A stretch of DNA of 64,000 nucleotides from Meconema thalassinum. Its lineage: Eukaryota > Arthropoda > Insecta > Orthoptera > Tettigoniidae. The stretch spans positions 1,218,276,609 to 1,218,340,608 of the forward strand of contig OX336388.2 of NCBI GenBank assembly GCA_946902985.2, given 5' to 3'. The position numbers and the translations under genes are program-made. Under the pieces are notes generated by a model. The model did no database searches, was not told the origin of the DNA, and saw only the letters and a list, made by a program, of their open reading frames with translations. This document shows, piece after piece, positions 44,887 through 55,711 of this stretch; position 1 is the stretch's first letter; each line of letters begins with the position of its first letter.

Positions 44887-45111
44887 GACATGCTGCCTTG
44901 TCGAAATACAACGATTAAAAGGACATTTGATCGACAGGCCGTTACTTGCTTGTGGGCATTTCAAGCCAGAAAAATGAGTGATCTTGTTGATTTAAGTGAA
45001 GCAGTTATTGCATTTGTGGACTCTAATACTATTGTGGATGTTCCAAATACAGAGGGAAGAACAGAAACGGCAGAAGTAGTGGGAGAAATAGTGCATGTTG
45101 AAGTAGTTTAA
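44887..45111 (+). pseudogene. Short frames at the 5' end of the element's gene
   Basis: Two overlapping frames: MTCCLVEIQRLKGH (stops at 44979) and one covering 44890-45111 with MSDLVDLSEAVIAFVDSNT. Neither is recognised. Both sit just inside the left end of the 44483-46481 element, and may be the N-terminal remains of the same gene as the next entry. Confidence 0.35.
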
Positions 45112-45239
45112 CCCGTTGATATTGGAGTTGAGAACAACTTATTACGTCTGGTTACAACATCAACATGCCAAAGGATCAAACCAAATAGCGTTGACACTTC
45201 TTCACAAACGGGCCAGCATAAATGTTTAAGGTGAAAAAT

Positions 45240-45950
45240 ATTTCGGTTATTCTCTGATGGCTGTGGGGTTCAGAACAAAAACAAGACTATGATCAGCATG
45301 CTATCTCACTGGTTACTGCTAGAAGCTCCTGCATGTCTAGAGGAAATACAGCTATGGTTCCCGATTGTGGGCCGCTCATTTATCTCACCTGACAAAGTTT
45401 TTGGAAATATTGAACGGCAACTTCGCAAAGTGACTGTCTTTGAAAATCCTTCCGGATACATCCAGCACATTGAGAAATTTGCGACAGTAGTTCGCCTGGA
45501 ACAAGATGAATGTCCTGTTAGGGATTAGAAAGCGTATATGGATGGCATGGTAAAAATCCGGGTAGTAAGCATTTCCAATTCCAAAAAGCGAAGGAAATCG
45601 TGTTCAGAATTGGCAAACAAAACAAAAAAAACATGTCTGGTCTGAGGGGAGCCGTTCTACAATTTTGAGGTTGGTGAGGGAAAGAGCATCATGAAAAGTG
45701 GAACGAATATTGACAAACATCCGGGTCCCTCTCCAATTCAAGTAGGTGTTGCACTCAAAGAAACTTACCTACAAGACGTCTGACAGCTTTTAGAGCTGTA
45801 TTTTGGTGATAACTGGCCAGTGAATAGCAACCTAAAATTCTTCAGTGAGGTCTTCCAGGAGCAAGAAGCCATTCGCAACAATCGTCCGACGTCAAGAGGA
45901 AGAAGACGAAGAACCAGGAGATTTTGAGCTGATGGACGGTGTCGAGGATA
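45240..45950 (+). pseudogene. DGCG/QNKN-motif protein (possibly DUF7869 type), broken
   Basis: Begins mid-domain with LFSDGCGVQNKNKTMIS, then WFPIVGRSFISPDKVFGNIE and LRKVTVFENPSGYI. A stop at 45526-45528 precedes a readable continuation (MDGMVKIRVVSISNSKKRR, with further stops), and a degenerate tail ends near 45950 in Arg-rich SRGRRRRTRRF. Similar DGCG/GQNKN and GRSF-P-D-VFG blocks occur in uncharacterised, high-copy insect and fish proteins that I believe Pfam calls DUF7869. The fixed Asp in DGCG and VFG-E suggest an RNase-H-like metal site. That it is the transposase of this element is inference from its position between TIRs. Confidence 0.5.
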
Positions 45951-47438
45951 ACCTGACCTAACTTAACTGCCATTTTTTCTTGTTTTGTGCACTTTCTTAA
46001 ATTGTAAATTTTTATGCTGTCTAAATGATGTTGCACGGTGTTTAAGATGTATTTTTTTTAATAATTTTCTTTTTATCGCACCCGACGTGGTCTATTTTTC
46101 CAAAATATATTTTTCCTAATAAACCAAATTGAAACTAAAATAGTTCTTTATTAAAAATCTCATCCAAATGGCATTCGTAAAAAAATAAAATAGCGGGTTT
46201 TGCAACCTAAGTTTCATTAACGACTCTCGTCACGGGTGCAAAGGTCGTTAACTGCACAATACGTGTGCGAAAACCGGTAAGTCAATTTTTTAATTTAAGT
46301 TTTAGGGCAGAAGATCCAACCGTAGATTTCACAGATTTTAACTGAATAATAAATGTTTTTATGTTGATTTTCAGGGGTAAGAAATATGGTATTAGCTTAA
46401 ATAGTTTGGTCGTAGCAGTTTTTCGTAATTTACTCCGTTTCGTTTATAATGCACTTAGCGGCCTTTGCAAACGGACTACTCAATTATGATATTGAGCAAA
46501 TGGAAGCTGCTATTAAGGCCGTTGTGGAGGATGGCATGATTATTAAAAAGGCCGCGGAGAGGAATGGTGTTCCGAGAAACACCCTCTCGGACAAAATTAA
46601 AGGAAAATCTCCTAGAGAGAAGAAAATGGGGCTAAGTTCCATATTAACAAAGGAAGATGAGGCTATGCTAGTTCAATGGGTAATCTCACTACGAAAAGCA
46701 GGGTCCCGGTAACAAAGGATGATTTGCAAAATAGCGTCCAGTGCCTCACACAAGAATTGAAGAGGGACTTTCCTTTCAAAGATGGCGGCCAGGAAGGAAA
46801 TGGCGTGACTCTTTCCTAAAAGAAATCCAGGTCTATCTTTTACGAACCCCTCAAAATTTGACAGTAAGCTGTGCTGCAATTACAGAACATCAAAATAAAA
46901 CCTGGGTTTCAGAAGTCTACAGCTATTTAGTGGAAAACGACTTCCAGTCTATTTTGTCAGACCCTCGGCGACTATTCAACGCTGACGAGACGGTTTTCTT
47001 TCTCAATCCGAAAGGTAACAAAGTGCTGGCGAACAGGGGTGACAAGACAATATATCAGCAAGTGAATTCGGATGAGAAAGAATGCTTGACGGTACTTGTA
47101 ACAGGCAATGCCCACGGCGATATTTCTCCTTCCCTTGTAGTGTTCAAGTATGAACGTCTGCCGCAAGACATCATTGCCTCAATGCCAGCACACTGGGGCA
47201 TTGGCAAATCGCCAAACGGGTGGATGACGGGGGAAGTGTTTCACGAATTTCTCAGTAACATATTTCATCCTGGGTTGGTTGAGAAGGAGATTCCTCTCCC
47301 TGGCATTCTATTCATAGACGGGCACTTCTCACACTTCACCATACATACTAGTAAATTTTGTGAGGATCATGGAATTGTTTTGGTCGCTTTACTACCTAAT
47401 GTCACACACGTGGCGAATTCAGAGGGTTGCTAATAGCG

Positions 47439-48734
47439 AAGATAATGCACTGAAGAAGAAGGATTTTTCGAAACTTTTGGCAACAATTGGTGTTAGGCCT
47501 AGGCGAATGGTCATTTTCCGGGCTGTTATGCCGTGGTCTCACTTGATTAGAGCAGAATTATGATATTTTCCTGCTCGTATGTCTTCTACCCACAATTCCC
47601 GCTTCCCGTTGCCGTTTTTTTTTTTCATTTTTTATTAAAAAACATAATTACTGGTACTGTTTTATTCGTAAATGTTAGCCTCCAAGGCGATAAATCGGTG
47701 TATTATGCAATTGACAGAAATGCATTATAAACAGCAGGCAAGGAATTAACAATGTGACGGCAATTGGTGCAAACGGGTGACGAATATAGGAAAAATCCAA
47801 ATACATCGTGACGAACACTGGCGCAAAAACACACTTCTTTAAAAAATACGTAATTTTTCCTAAAACGAATATCTTCGATATTTGGACTTTCCTAGTGTTT
47901 GAGTAGAGTTTGAGGTTAGGTACAGTGCTTTTGTTGATTAAATTTACGAAAATGTGTAAGGTGTATATAATTTCTTGACTAAATCTCTCTTAACATGACG
48001 ACCATTGGTGCATTTATCTTACTTATAAGGAACTCCTACTTTGAAACATTTTGTGTTATATTTCATTGAAATTTCTTCACAAATTATGTTCCTTACAATT
48101 TCCTTCCTGGGAAGGAATTTCCTGATTCTGTTGTAGATTCCTGTCTCAGTCGTCCTACGAAGAAAAATAAACTAAAAATAGGGAGAAAATAATATAAAAA
48201 ATAATTTGATAATTTTTTCTGCTGCTTGTAAGTAGGTGGCACCTTTTGTACTACAGAGCAGCTGCTTTTCTCTCTGACGTGCTCTGGTCGTTAAGAGTTT
48301 CCGCGATAGGTGTCGTTATCGTTATTTGTTGGGTGTTGCATGTTTTCTGTGCACTTCCGGTAGGTAGAGCCCCCTTTATCACAGGGCATCTGTCTTTTCC
48401 CTCTGATGTGGTATATCTTTCGTTTCTTTTAACCACTATTTGATGTGATGTTTGTATTTTTCACATCTGTTTGTAATGCAGTAATATAGGTTTTTATATC
48501 ACTCACCGCAATTAGAATAACCTCCTTTACTTCCTTTTTCATGCATCCTCATGTTTCCGTGATTTTAATCTTCGGTTGACTTTTCAAGAAATGCGAGTTT
48601 TTTCCTGTACTATTGAGACGATTTGGAAGATTTTGGCACAAACCACACCTTCTAACTCCATCTGGTTTAGGAGCTTGAGTGTGTAATTGTTGCCAAAAGT
48701 TTCGAAAAATCCTTCTTCTTCAGTGCATTATCTT
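47439..48734. repeat. Perfect 50-bp inverted repeat, 1.2 kb apart
   Basis: 47439-47488 and 48685-48734 are exact inverted copies. The left arm reads NALKKKDFSKLLAT on the plus strand, consistent with the C-terminal part of the pogo-like protein. The same sense is therefore present on the minus strand at the right arm. An inverted partial duplication, or inversion of the element's 3' end, would produce this. Between the arms are three further copies of the TGACGA-type motif and poly-T/A-rich DNA, and no other gene. Confidence 0.75.
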
Positions 48735-49947
48735 ATTATATTATAATAGCAGTAGTGCCCAGCTTCGCCCGGTGGATTTATTTGTTTTATGGATGATAAT
48801 GAATACTGCTACAGAACTAGCACATGATACTTAAACTAACAGAAAAAAAAATATTTTAAAAATATAACTTTTTATGGTTTGGTGGTACTGGGGGTGATAA
48901 GTAGTACAGTATAATGGACGTAACATTCAGGTCATTTCCCCGTAATGATAATAATGAATAGGGAAACGGCTATTTACTAACTACAGTACTGACACATGTA
49001 ATTTACAAACAAATTGAAAAATATGATTAGAAAGAGGAGTAAGTGAAATAAAGGACACTGCCTAGGGCCTAATCTCATTGGCTGTTAGAAAAGAAGACAC
49101 CAATAGTTAGTGATGTAAAATACCCAGGTATTTATAAACCGGGGTAAATACCCAGGGTATATACCTGGGTAAATACCCAATTTGGGTAAATACCCGGGTA
49201 TTTTGGATTTTTCATTAAACATCCTGTGTCGTGGTAAGTTGAACCTTAAACTATGCAAACTATTCTACATTAACTTTTTAGAAATGTAACAACATTAGAT
49301 AGTTAATAAAATTAAATTTAATTAGAATTGGGACTTAAAAACAGAATTAGAATTGGGAATTAGATCAGGAGATAAAATTTAATAGTTATAACCTTAAACA
49401 CTGAATTGAACTAGGCTTTTTTTGCAAACATTGAAATAAAAGTTGGGGGAAATTTATTCAGAGCATTGGCCAAGTTCTACAAAAGGTGTAATGTACATTT
49501 TTTCAGAACAGTTTGTAAAATCATCTCTACTTAGTATAAAACAAAGTCCCCGATTCTTGGATGTCACGGGTAATCTCGAGAACCTCTGGATATATTTTGA
49601 TGCGGGTTTCACAATTCTGTAAAGGATATCTCGAGGATGATTTCTGTAGAAAATAATTTATTTATGATCAAAGGAAGCAGAGCAGTAACGATTTCAGTGA
49701 AAAAATAAACAACAAAAAACATGGCGTCCGAGCGCTTTTTAAGTTTTTTTTGGGCAAACCGTTCAACATATCTAAATACTATGAGTGTAAGAATTGTTCA
49801 GCATGAAAAGTTCTACATAAAATCCAGGAGGGCATATCTCTATCTTCAATACATCGCCCACGATAAGAATTTTTAAGTTTTCATTTCTTCCAACCATGTC
49901 CATTCTAATATTGAGGCGACAGTTTACGAGCTAGCTAAGGGTAGGTC

Positions 49948-51437
49948 CACTGATCTCTATACATGGATCGCTGATGGCAGCTCTCCGCTGCACGAGAAAG
50001 TACGCCAGGTTGAGCGCGCGGTCCGCCATGTTGGTGTGCCCATTCTTGAGCCATCCTTATGGGGAAGCAATGATAATCTAGTCAATTTTAAATCGTAATT
50101 GATGGTGCTTTGGAACAAATAAAAATATAGAGATATGTTCACTCATAGCATAAGGGCATTGGGATCACTGACACGTCATTCCGAGGTCAGTAAATCTCCG
50201 GAATAGCAATAAAAATGAATGTATAATAACGGCTGACAAATATCAACTTAGGTGCTGAGTACACGCAATTAGCGATCAGTAACAGAGTAACGAGTGAAAA
50301 ACAATTTCTGGAAACTTTCTTGTAAATTGAATAAATATATATGCCACGAAATTATGCATTCTTCAAATGATGTACCTATAAACGTAGCTCACTATACACT
50401 CGACATATCGTAATCGGTTCTTGGTAATGAATTTCTGTTTCCATGAAATAACGCGCAGTTTAATTTATAAAATGAAAATATCATTTAAGCAAATTGTACG
50501 TATTTATGAAACCAGCAAATATTCAGACCTTGTCAATATATCACATAACCAGCAGCTTAATTGCCACAGTAAAAATTACGCAAAAATAAATATACCGGTA
50601 GCCTATATAATTATCAGGGTGCGAAATCGGAAAGACATGGTGGAGGGGGGGGGGGGGGGGGGGAGAAGGATTACAGGGCTTAATTACTAATCCCAGCACT
50701 CTACATCAAATACTACAGCTTTTAATCATGCTAGCAGCACAATAAACTTAATAATAAAGGGAAGTAGATCTAGGCCAAACTGCACTTTAAGCCAAACCAA
50801 TTTCACTCCACAGCTCCACATAAAAGTTAACAGAGAACAGCTGTTTTCGAAGGTTCCCAATTCTCCCGGTTGATACTCTTAATCCATGATCTTAGAAGTT
50901 CGGGTCTCGAGAAAGGAAACCTACAAAAATGAATTGCCATTTTCCTCCCAGAATATGCGAAATATAAATAAATATAATAAAACTCAAAACACTACCCTCG
51001 AAATATTAATTTTTATTATAGTATAAAACTCACCGATGAAACGATTTCTCTTTCTGCTGTTCGGTTCTGTTTGTACATCTATATGCTGAACACTGCGGCA
51101 TGTTGAAACCTCATTCAGAATTCACATGAACACATAGTACACATTGAAATTGAATCTTGTAATTTACAAGTATACTACTATACATCGAACCTAAATTCGC
51201 AAAATACACTACTACTTCTTTTGCATTAACACAACACAGAACACTCGTGGAACTACAATCAAGAGGCCTGGCCACTGGGCATGGCGTCACCGAATAAGAC
51301 AAGAGCGCTCTACGGACCACGTGGTCTACGAGCAATATTGCACCATGCGCTCGCTGCCATCTTGCTATACCTCCTGTCATCGTCTATTCGGCTTACTGCT
51401 GCCTTAGCTACCAGCCATCCATGTATAGAGATCAGTG
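49948..51437. mobile_element. Second hAT-like element, 8-bp TSD GGTAGGTC
   Basis: 1490 bp. The ends are inverted copies CACTGATCTCTATACATGG (49948-49966; 51419-51437) with perfect GGTAGGTC at 49940-49947 and 51438-51445. No transposase frame. Contains a long G run at 50642-50661. It is nested in the larger hAT-like element. Confidence 0.85.
50639..50663. repeat. G-rich homopolymer tract
   Basis: About 20 consecutive G after tggtgga. Potential G-quadruplex or assembly-error site. Confidence 0.85.
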
Positions 51438-51506
51438 GGTAGGTCTTATCACCCCTGTTACAGCCTAACTAGCGGGCGAACCTATTACCCCAGATACAGC
51501 CAGCAG

Positions 51507-52308
51507 ATGATCTCATAGTCTGGGGAAACAAGGAGGAGGAAATTCAGGAGCAACTGAAGGCTTGGGAAGAAACAGTGGCAGAGTACGGATGGAAGTTCAA
51601 CATCAGTAAATGTGAGATCCTGTTAACGACCAGGAAAAAGGACAGACCAATGAGTGGGATAACACTTGGAGGTGGACAGCTGAAGAAGGTGGAAAGACTC
51701 AAGTATTTGGGAAGTATAGTGGAGGAAAATGGGAGAAATGACAAAGAGATTACGGAACGTGGCAGACAGGCAGAAGCATTTCTGAGAAGCATTAGGAGCT
51801 TAGTGTGGAATAAAGATGTCCCACAAAAAAGCAAGGAAGTGTTATACAGAAACTACTATATCCCGATACTGACCTATGCTTCAGAAACGTGGACAATGAA
51901 GAAAAGAGACATAAGCAGAATACAGGCAGGTGAAATGAAGTTCCTGCGAAGTAGGATCGGAGTAACAAGAAGAGACAGGTTGAGGAATGAAAAGGTCAGG
52001 GAAATGGTGAAAGAGGAGCCCTTGCAAGGTAGGATTGAGACATCAAGACTGAGGTCGTATGGACACTTAAAGAGAATGGATGAGAAGAAGATTCCCATGA
52101 GGATACATGAGATGCAGATGCAGAAGAAACGACAAAGGGGAAGACCAAGAGATAGATGGCTGAAAGGAGTGGAGGAATGTGTCAAGAAGAGAGGCGAGGA
52201 CTGGACCAGAGTGACAGCGGAGAGGTGGTGGGAAGAAAGAACTAAGTGGCGAGGCTTATGTTCCAAACAGACCCAGCCTGGGGCTGGAAACTGTACAAGA
52301 TGATGATG
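51507..52308 (+). mobile_element. 5'-truncated RTE-like LINE, 11-bp TSD
   Basis: Starts inside the RT catalytic box (DDLIVWGNKEEE sense) and runs to the family's 3' end (gggctggaaactg plus gatgatg). It is flanked by acagccagcag (51496-51506, 52309-52319). Nearly the same as 41388-42190 of the fuller copy. The remaining frame (51575-52303) is open: YLGSIVEENG, TYASETWTMKKRD, QRGRPRDRWLKGV. A textbook target-primed, 5'-truncated insertion. Confidence 0.9.
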
Positions 52309-52559
52309 ACAGCCAGCAGCAAACCGTCGAGTCGTGTTGAGTTAAGACTTCAGAGAAGGCTGGTTGAATTTGGAGGTTCCCTGGAAGTTCAACTCGGTTT
52401 TTCTTCATTTCGCCTGTGAACTTTCCGTTCCGCAAAATACACAGTCAATTTAAGATTGGACGGAAGGGGGATTTGTGATTCATGCACCTCGCCATTCTTA
52501 AATTACGTCTGACAAGAATTCGTTATAATTAATAGTCCAGTCAGTGATGTTAAGCCATC

Positions 52560-54128
52560 ATGCCGAGATGTAAAACGGATATAGGTCATAGTTCATTGAC
52601 ATCGCAAAATAAAAAGTGCTTATCACGTAACAATGAAACAGAGCAACAAATAATTTCTAGATTGCCACAAGAGAAAGAAAGACTTCGTTCTCGGCACCTT
52701 CAAACCGTTGCTCAAGAAGAACACCGTCTGAACCACGATCATAAACAAGCTTATAACACTAAGAAGGAAGGTAAGATATTTTTTCTCGATGCCCCTGTAG
52801 GCACAGGCAAAACATTCTTGATTTAAGTGTTGCTCGCCAAAGTGAGGTCTGGTGGTAATATTGCTCTTGCCGTCGCATCATCTGGAATTGCAGCCACTCT
52901 TTTGGAAGGAGGAAGAACAGCACATGCAACATTTAAACTTCCTTTGAAAGTCAGCAGTAATGATGGAAATGTATGTAATATTTCAAAACAAAGTAACACA
53001 GCTAGTTTAATCCAAAATTGTTCTTTAGTTGTATGGGATGAGGCTACAATGACGCACAAAACTTCCATTGAAGCTGCAGACAGGACCTTGCGTGATCTAA
53101 GGAATCGGAACACACCTATGGGTGGCTGAACAGTTTTGTTCGCCGGAGATTTTCGTCAAATCTTACCAAGTTGTTACCAGAGGAACGAGAGCCGACGAAG
53201 TGAAGGAAGGAAGCTTGTAGTTTAACGTGACCGTTAATCATCCGACGAAGTGAACGCTTCATTAAAAATATCTTACATCTGGCCAGATAAAACAAATTGG
53301 CACTCAAAACTAACATGAGAGTAGGCTACTCTTATCTTCAGAAGATAGTAGTTTGTTTGCTAATTTGTTACTTAGAGTCTGAAATGGAGATTTACCGGTC
53401 ATTGACGGGAAAATTACCCTCAGTGACTATTTCTGTGCTTTAGTAAGCAGTATTCAAGAATTGATTGATAGCGTTTATCCTCAAATCCATGGCCTATCTA
53501 ACAAGTCTCATTCATGGTTTAAACAAAGAGCAATATTATCGCCGACAAATGAACAAATTGTGAAAACTAATGACTTGGTGTTCTCCAAATTCACTGCCCA
53601 GGCTCTAGTATATTACTCAGTAGGCTAGACGCAGTAGTCGATAGTGAAGAAGCTGTGCATTACCCTACAGAATTCCTCAATTCTTTATTTCCTTCTGGCT
53701 TGCCACCACACAAGCTTATTTTAAAAGTAGGAGTGCCTATTATATTGCTAGGTAATTTACAACCACCAAAGTTATGCAATGGGACACGATCGGTAGTGAA
53801 AACTTTGAAAAACTGTTTCATTGAATCAGCTATCTTAACTAGCTGTGGTACAGGAGAAACGGTCTTAGTACACAGAATCCCTATGATTCCTTCAGATTTG
53901 CCTTATCGTTTCAAACGAGTACAATTTCCAGTAAGAGTTTGCTTTGGCATGACTATAAACAAAGCACAGGATCAGACACTTAGCGTGACTGGAGTTGATC
54001 TTAATGGAGAATGTTTTTCTCATGGACAGCTTTACATGGCTCTATCGCTTGTTACATCAAACCGAAATCTTTTCATGTTCACTGCTGGAGGGAAAACGAC
54101 TAATGTCGTATACAAGGATATCTTATGA
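52560..54128 (+). pseudogene. Pif1-like Helitron helicase, broken
   Basis: 52560-52826: a basic N-terminal lead (LSRNNETEQQIISRLPQEKE) into the Walker A box FFLDAPVGTGKTFLI, then a stop. 52827-53129: ALAVASSGIAATLLEGGRTAHATF, then LVVWDEATM (Walker B) and, after a stop at 53127, the motif III sense VLFAGDFRQILP. A 37-bp SINE stub interrupts at 53205. 53655-54128: VGVPIILLGNLQPPKLCNGTR, FGMTINKAQDQTL and GQLYMALSLVTSNRNLFM, the C-terminal helicase motifs. Helicase for DNA unwinding in rolling-circle transposition. Several stops and frameshifts. Confidence 0.85.
53205..53241 (-). mobile_element. 37-bp SINE stub with 13-bp TSD
   Basis: ggaaggaagcttgtagtt... is the tail end of the SINE seen at 26049 and 55827. 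Perfect direct repeats ccgacgaagtgaa flank it (53192-53204, 53242-53254). An extremely 5'-truncated insertion. Confidence 0.8.
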
Positions 54129-54200
54129 GACCTCCGTTAGAAGTAGCCTATCACCTTGCATTCATAACTGTTCCCGGGCGAAGCCGGGGTGGGTTGCTAG

Positions 54201-54968
54201 TTCATATATAAAATAAATAATCAAATAAACAAAAAGGCTAGTAAATAGAAAATCAAACAAAGAATAGAAAATGAGAAGGAAGTACAGTATCAGTTTGAAT
54301 TCTGGGTAGGATGAGCTAGGCAGTTTTGCCAACCCATATGCTTGCTGGCATACAGTACATCTTCACCCATTATAGAGCCCACATACTACAAAAACTTCCT
54401 GACATGCATTTGTGTTATTTAGAGTATGATTTAAAAAATTAATATTTCTTTAATATTTAAAATTGAATGAAAAATAACTTAAAAACACTTTTACTAAGCA
54501 TTTTTTTTAAATGTCCTTTCTATTGATTATATTCCAGTATCGTAATAAAACTCAACCTTCTCAATATCTTGGTATTTATTAAAAATTTAAAACACAAAAC
54601 AACCAAAAGGTTTTATTCAATATTTTACTTTAGTTTAAGGAAAAACAAAACCAATTAAAGACAAGGTTACAGTGTCAAAACATAACATATAAATACCCAA
54701 AAATACCTGGACATCCAATTTCCTTTTTTTTTTTTTTTAGTTTTGAAGGATCAATATTGTTCCTGATTTCAATTTAAGGCATCAAATACCTGTGTTTCAG
54801 TCCTTGTTTGTCCAACACTTCATCAACACATCAAAAAGTGTTGTACAAAGCTCAAAAGCTGAAAATACCCTCATTTTGGGTATTTAAAAGACCACTGGGT
54901 AAATACCCGGGTAAATACCTAATTTATATTTACCTTCCCACTGGGTATTTACCCGGCCCACATCACTA
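54201..54968. other. AT-rich right part of the hAT-like element
   Basis: No gene. A poly-T run near 54726 and several aaatacccgggtaaatac-type subterminal repeats (54880-54955), mirrored at 49120-49205. Confidence 0.5.
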
Positions 54969-55455
54969 CCAATAGTGTCGTCTTTTGTCGCATAACGCCG
55001 TAGGAAAATAATCAGAGCACTTTGGAAAACTTCGGCTGTCCCGAGCAATGGTGTCATTTATCACCACTTAGCGCTCAAGGATAAGGATCGGAATAAATTA
55101 AAGTAAATTTGAAAGCACCAATGCTTATTGCAGCTGATAACCTCAATGTACAGCACCAACACCATTGCACTTATACAGAGGCATAATATTTTCACGAAAA
55201 CTGTTTTAAGAGGCCTAAGAAATCTTTTTGCACTAATTACTCCCTGTGACTGCAATTTATAAGCTGCGCAGGATGTAACTATTTTTGCAATTCTGCACCA
55301 GAACACTGGTAGGGGTGATGTGACAGCCCGCATTCCAGCCAACAACAGATTTATTAAAATATTCTTACAGTTACACTACTAAGAACATGAGAGGTTCTTG
55401 GGCCTTAAAAAGTGGTTTTCAAGTTCCTTTTGTCTGTTATTCTAAATGTAGGGTA

Positions 55456-55711
55456 TTCTAAATGTAGGGAATGGAGAAGGTTGTCCAAAATATCAAGTGG
55501 ACAGTGTTACCAGCAGGGTTTCAAAGGGTGAGTACGTAAATTTCGGTGCAATTAGGTGAAACGGTGTAGATTTGTGCTAAAGGGCCTAAATGCCGGGAAT
55601 GGAGTGGTCTGTCCGAAATTTAAAGTAGATAGTGTTACCCGCAGCGTTCCAAAGGGTAAGTATACTAAATTTGGTTCAGATTGGTGAAACAGTGTAAATT
55701 TGTATAAATAA
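55456..55711. repeat. Two tandem 128-bp units in the Helitron 5' part
   Basis: Both units carry gggaatggag, cagtgttacc/tagtgttaccc, caaagggt, ggtgaaac and gtgta.atttgt at the same spacing (first unit core from 55467, second from 55595). Such minisatellites are common near Helitron ends. Confidence 0.65.

Larger units (their letters stand above)
44483..46481 (+). mobile_element. Novel-looking DNA transposon: 32-bp inverted ends, AATT duplication
   Basis: The ends 44483-44514 and 46450-46481 are inverted copies (28 of 32 bases), starting GAGTAG and sharing TGCAAAGGCCGCTAAGTGCA. AATT flanks both sides (44479-44482, 46482-46485). The insertion falls precisely inside the pogo transposase, whose sense is restored across the duplication, which fixes the boundaries. 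The TIR core recurs inside (about 44703-44720 and 46237-46257). It encodes the DGCG/QNKN-motif protein at 45240-45950. I cannot place it in a named superfamily. Confidence 0.8.
44458..47433 (+). pseudogene. pogo/Tigger-like transposase, interrupted by another transposon
   Basis: The start is MSKRSVLN (44458-44482). After the 2.0-kb insertion it resumes NYDIEQMEAAIKAV (46485 on), a Psq-type helix-turn-helix with KKAAERNGVPRNTLSDK. A frameshift near 46705 leads to RPGRKWRDSFLKEI (CENP-B-type DNA-binding end) and the DDE domain: LFNADETVFFL (first Asp), GILFIDGHFSHFT (second Asp), then VALLPNVTHV. The third Asp block (normally QPLD) is absent because the frame runs into unrelated residues and stops. 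Transposase of the Tc1/mariner superfamily, dead. Confidence 0.8.
52320..54200 (+). mobile_element. 3' part of a second Helitron, with helicase remnant
   Basis: Ends with hairpin cccgggcgaagccggg (54173-54188) and CTAG at 54197-54200, followed by T, the canonical Helitron terminus. Upstream lies a Pif1-type helicase remnant (52560-54128). The rolling-circle Rep nuclease and the 5' end are not found, so the copy is 5'-deleted. Opposite orientation to the surrounding Helitron. Confidence 0.75.
49108..54968. mobile_element. hAT-like element, 8-bp TSD CCAATAGT
   Basis: The ends begin TAGTGATGT in inverted orientation (49108-49116; 54960-54968), followed by GGGTAAATACCC-type repeats: accggggtaaataccc and similar at both sides, at 49120-49205 and 54880-54955. 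Perfect CCAATAGT lies at 49100-49107 and 54969-54976. The 8-bp duplication and short TIR indicate hAT. No BED-finger/hAT transposase is visible, so it is non-autonomous. It has been enlarged by at least three later insertions. Confidence 0.8.

Noticed and set aside
44458..46712. Frame beginning MHLAAFANGLL as the true pogo start
   Set aside because: Those residues are encoded by the right TIR of the inserted element. The real start is at 44458.
54700..54750. Poly(A) tail of a processed pseudogene
   Set aside because: A T-run without any adjacent coding sense or target duplication.
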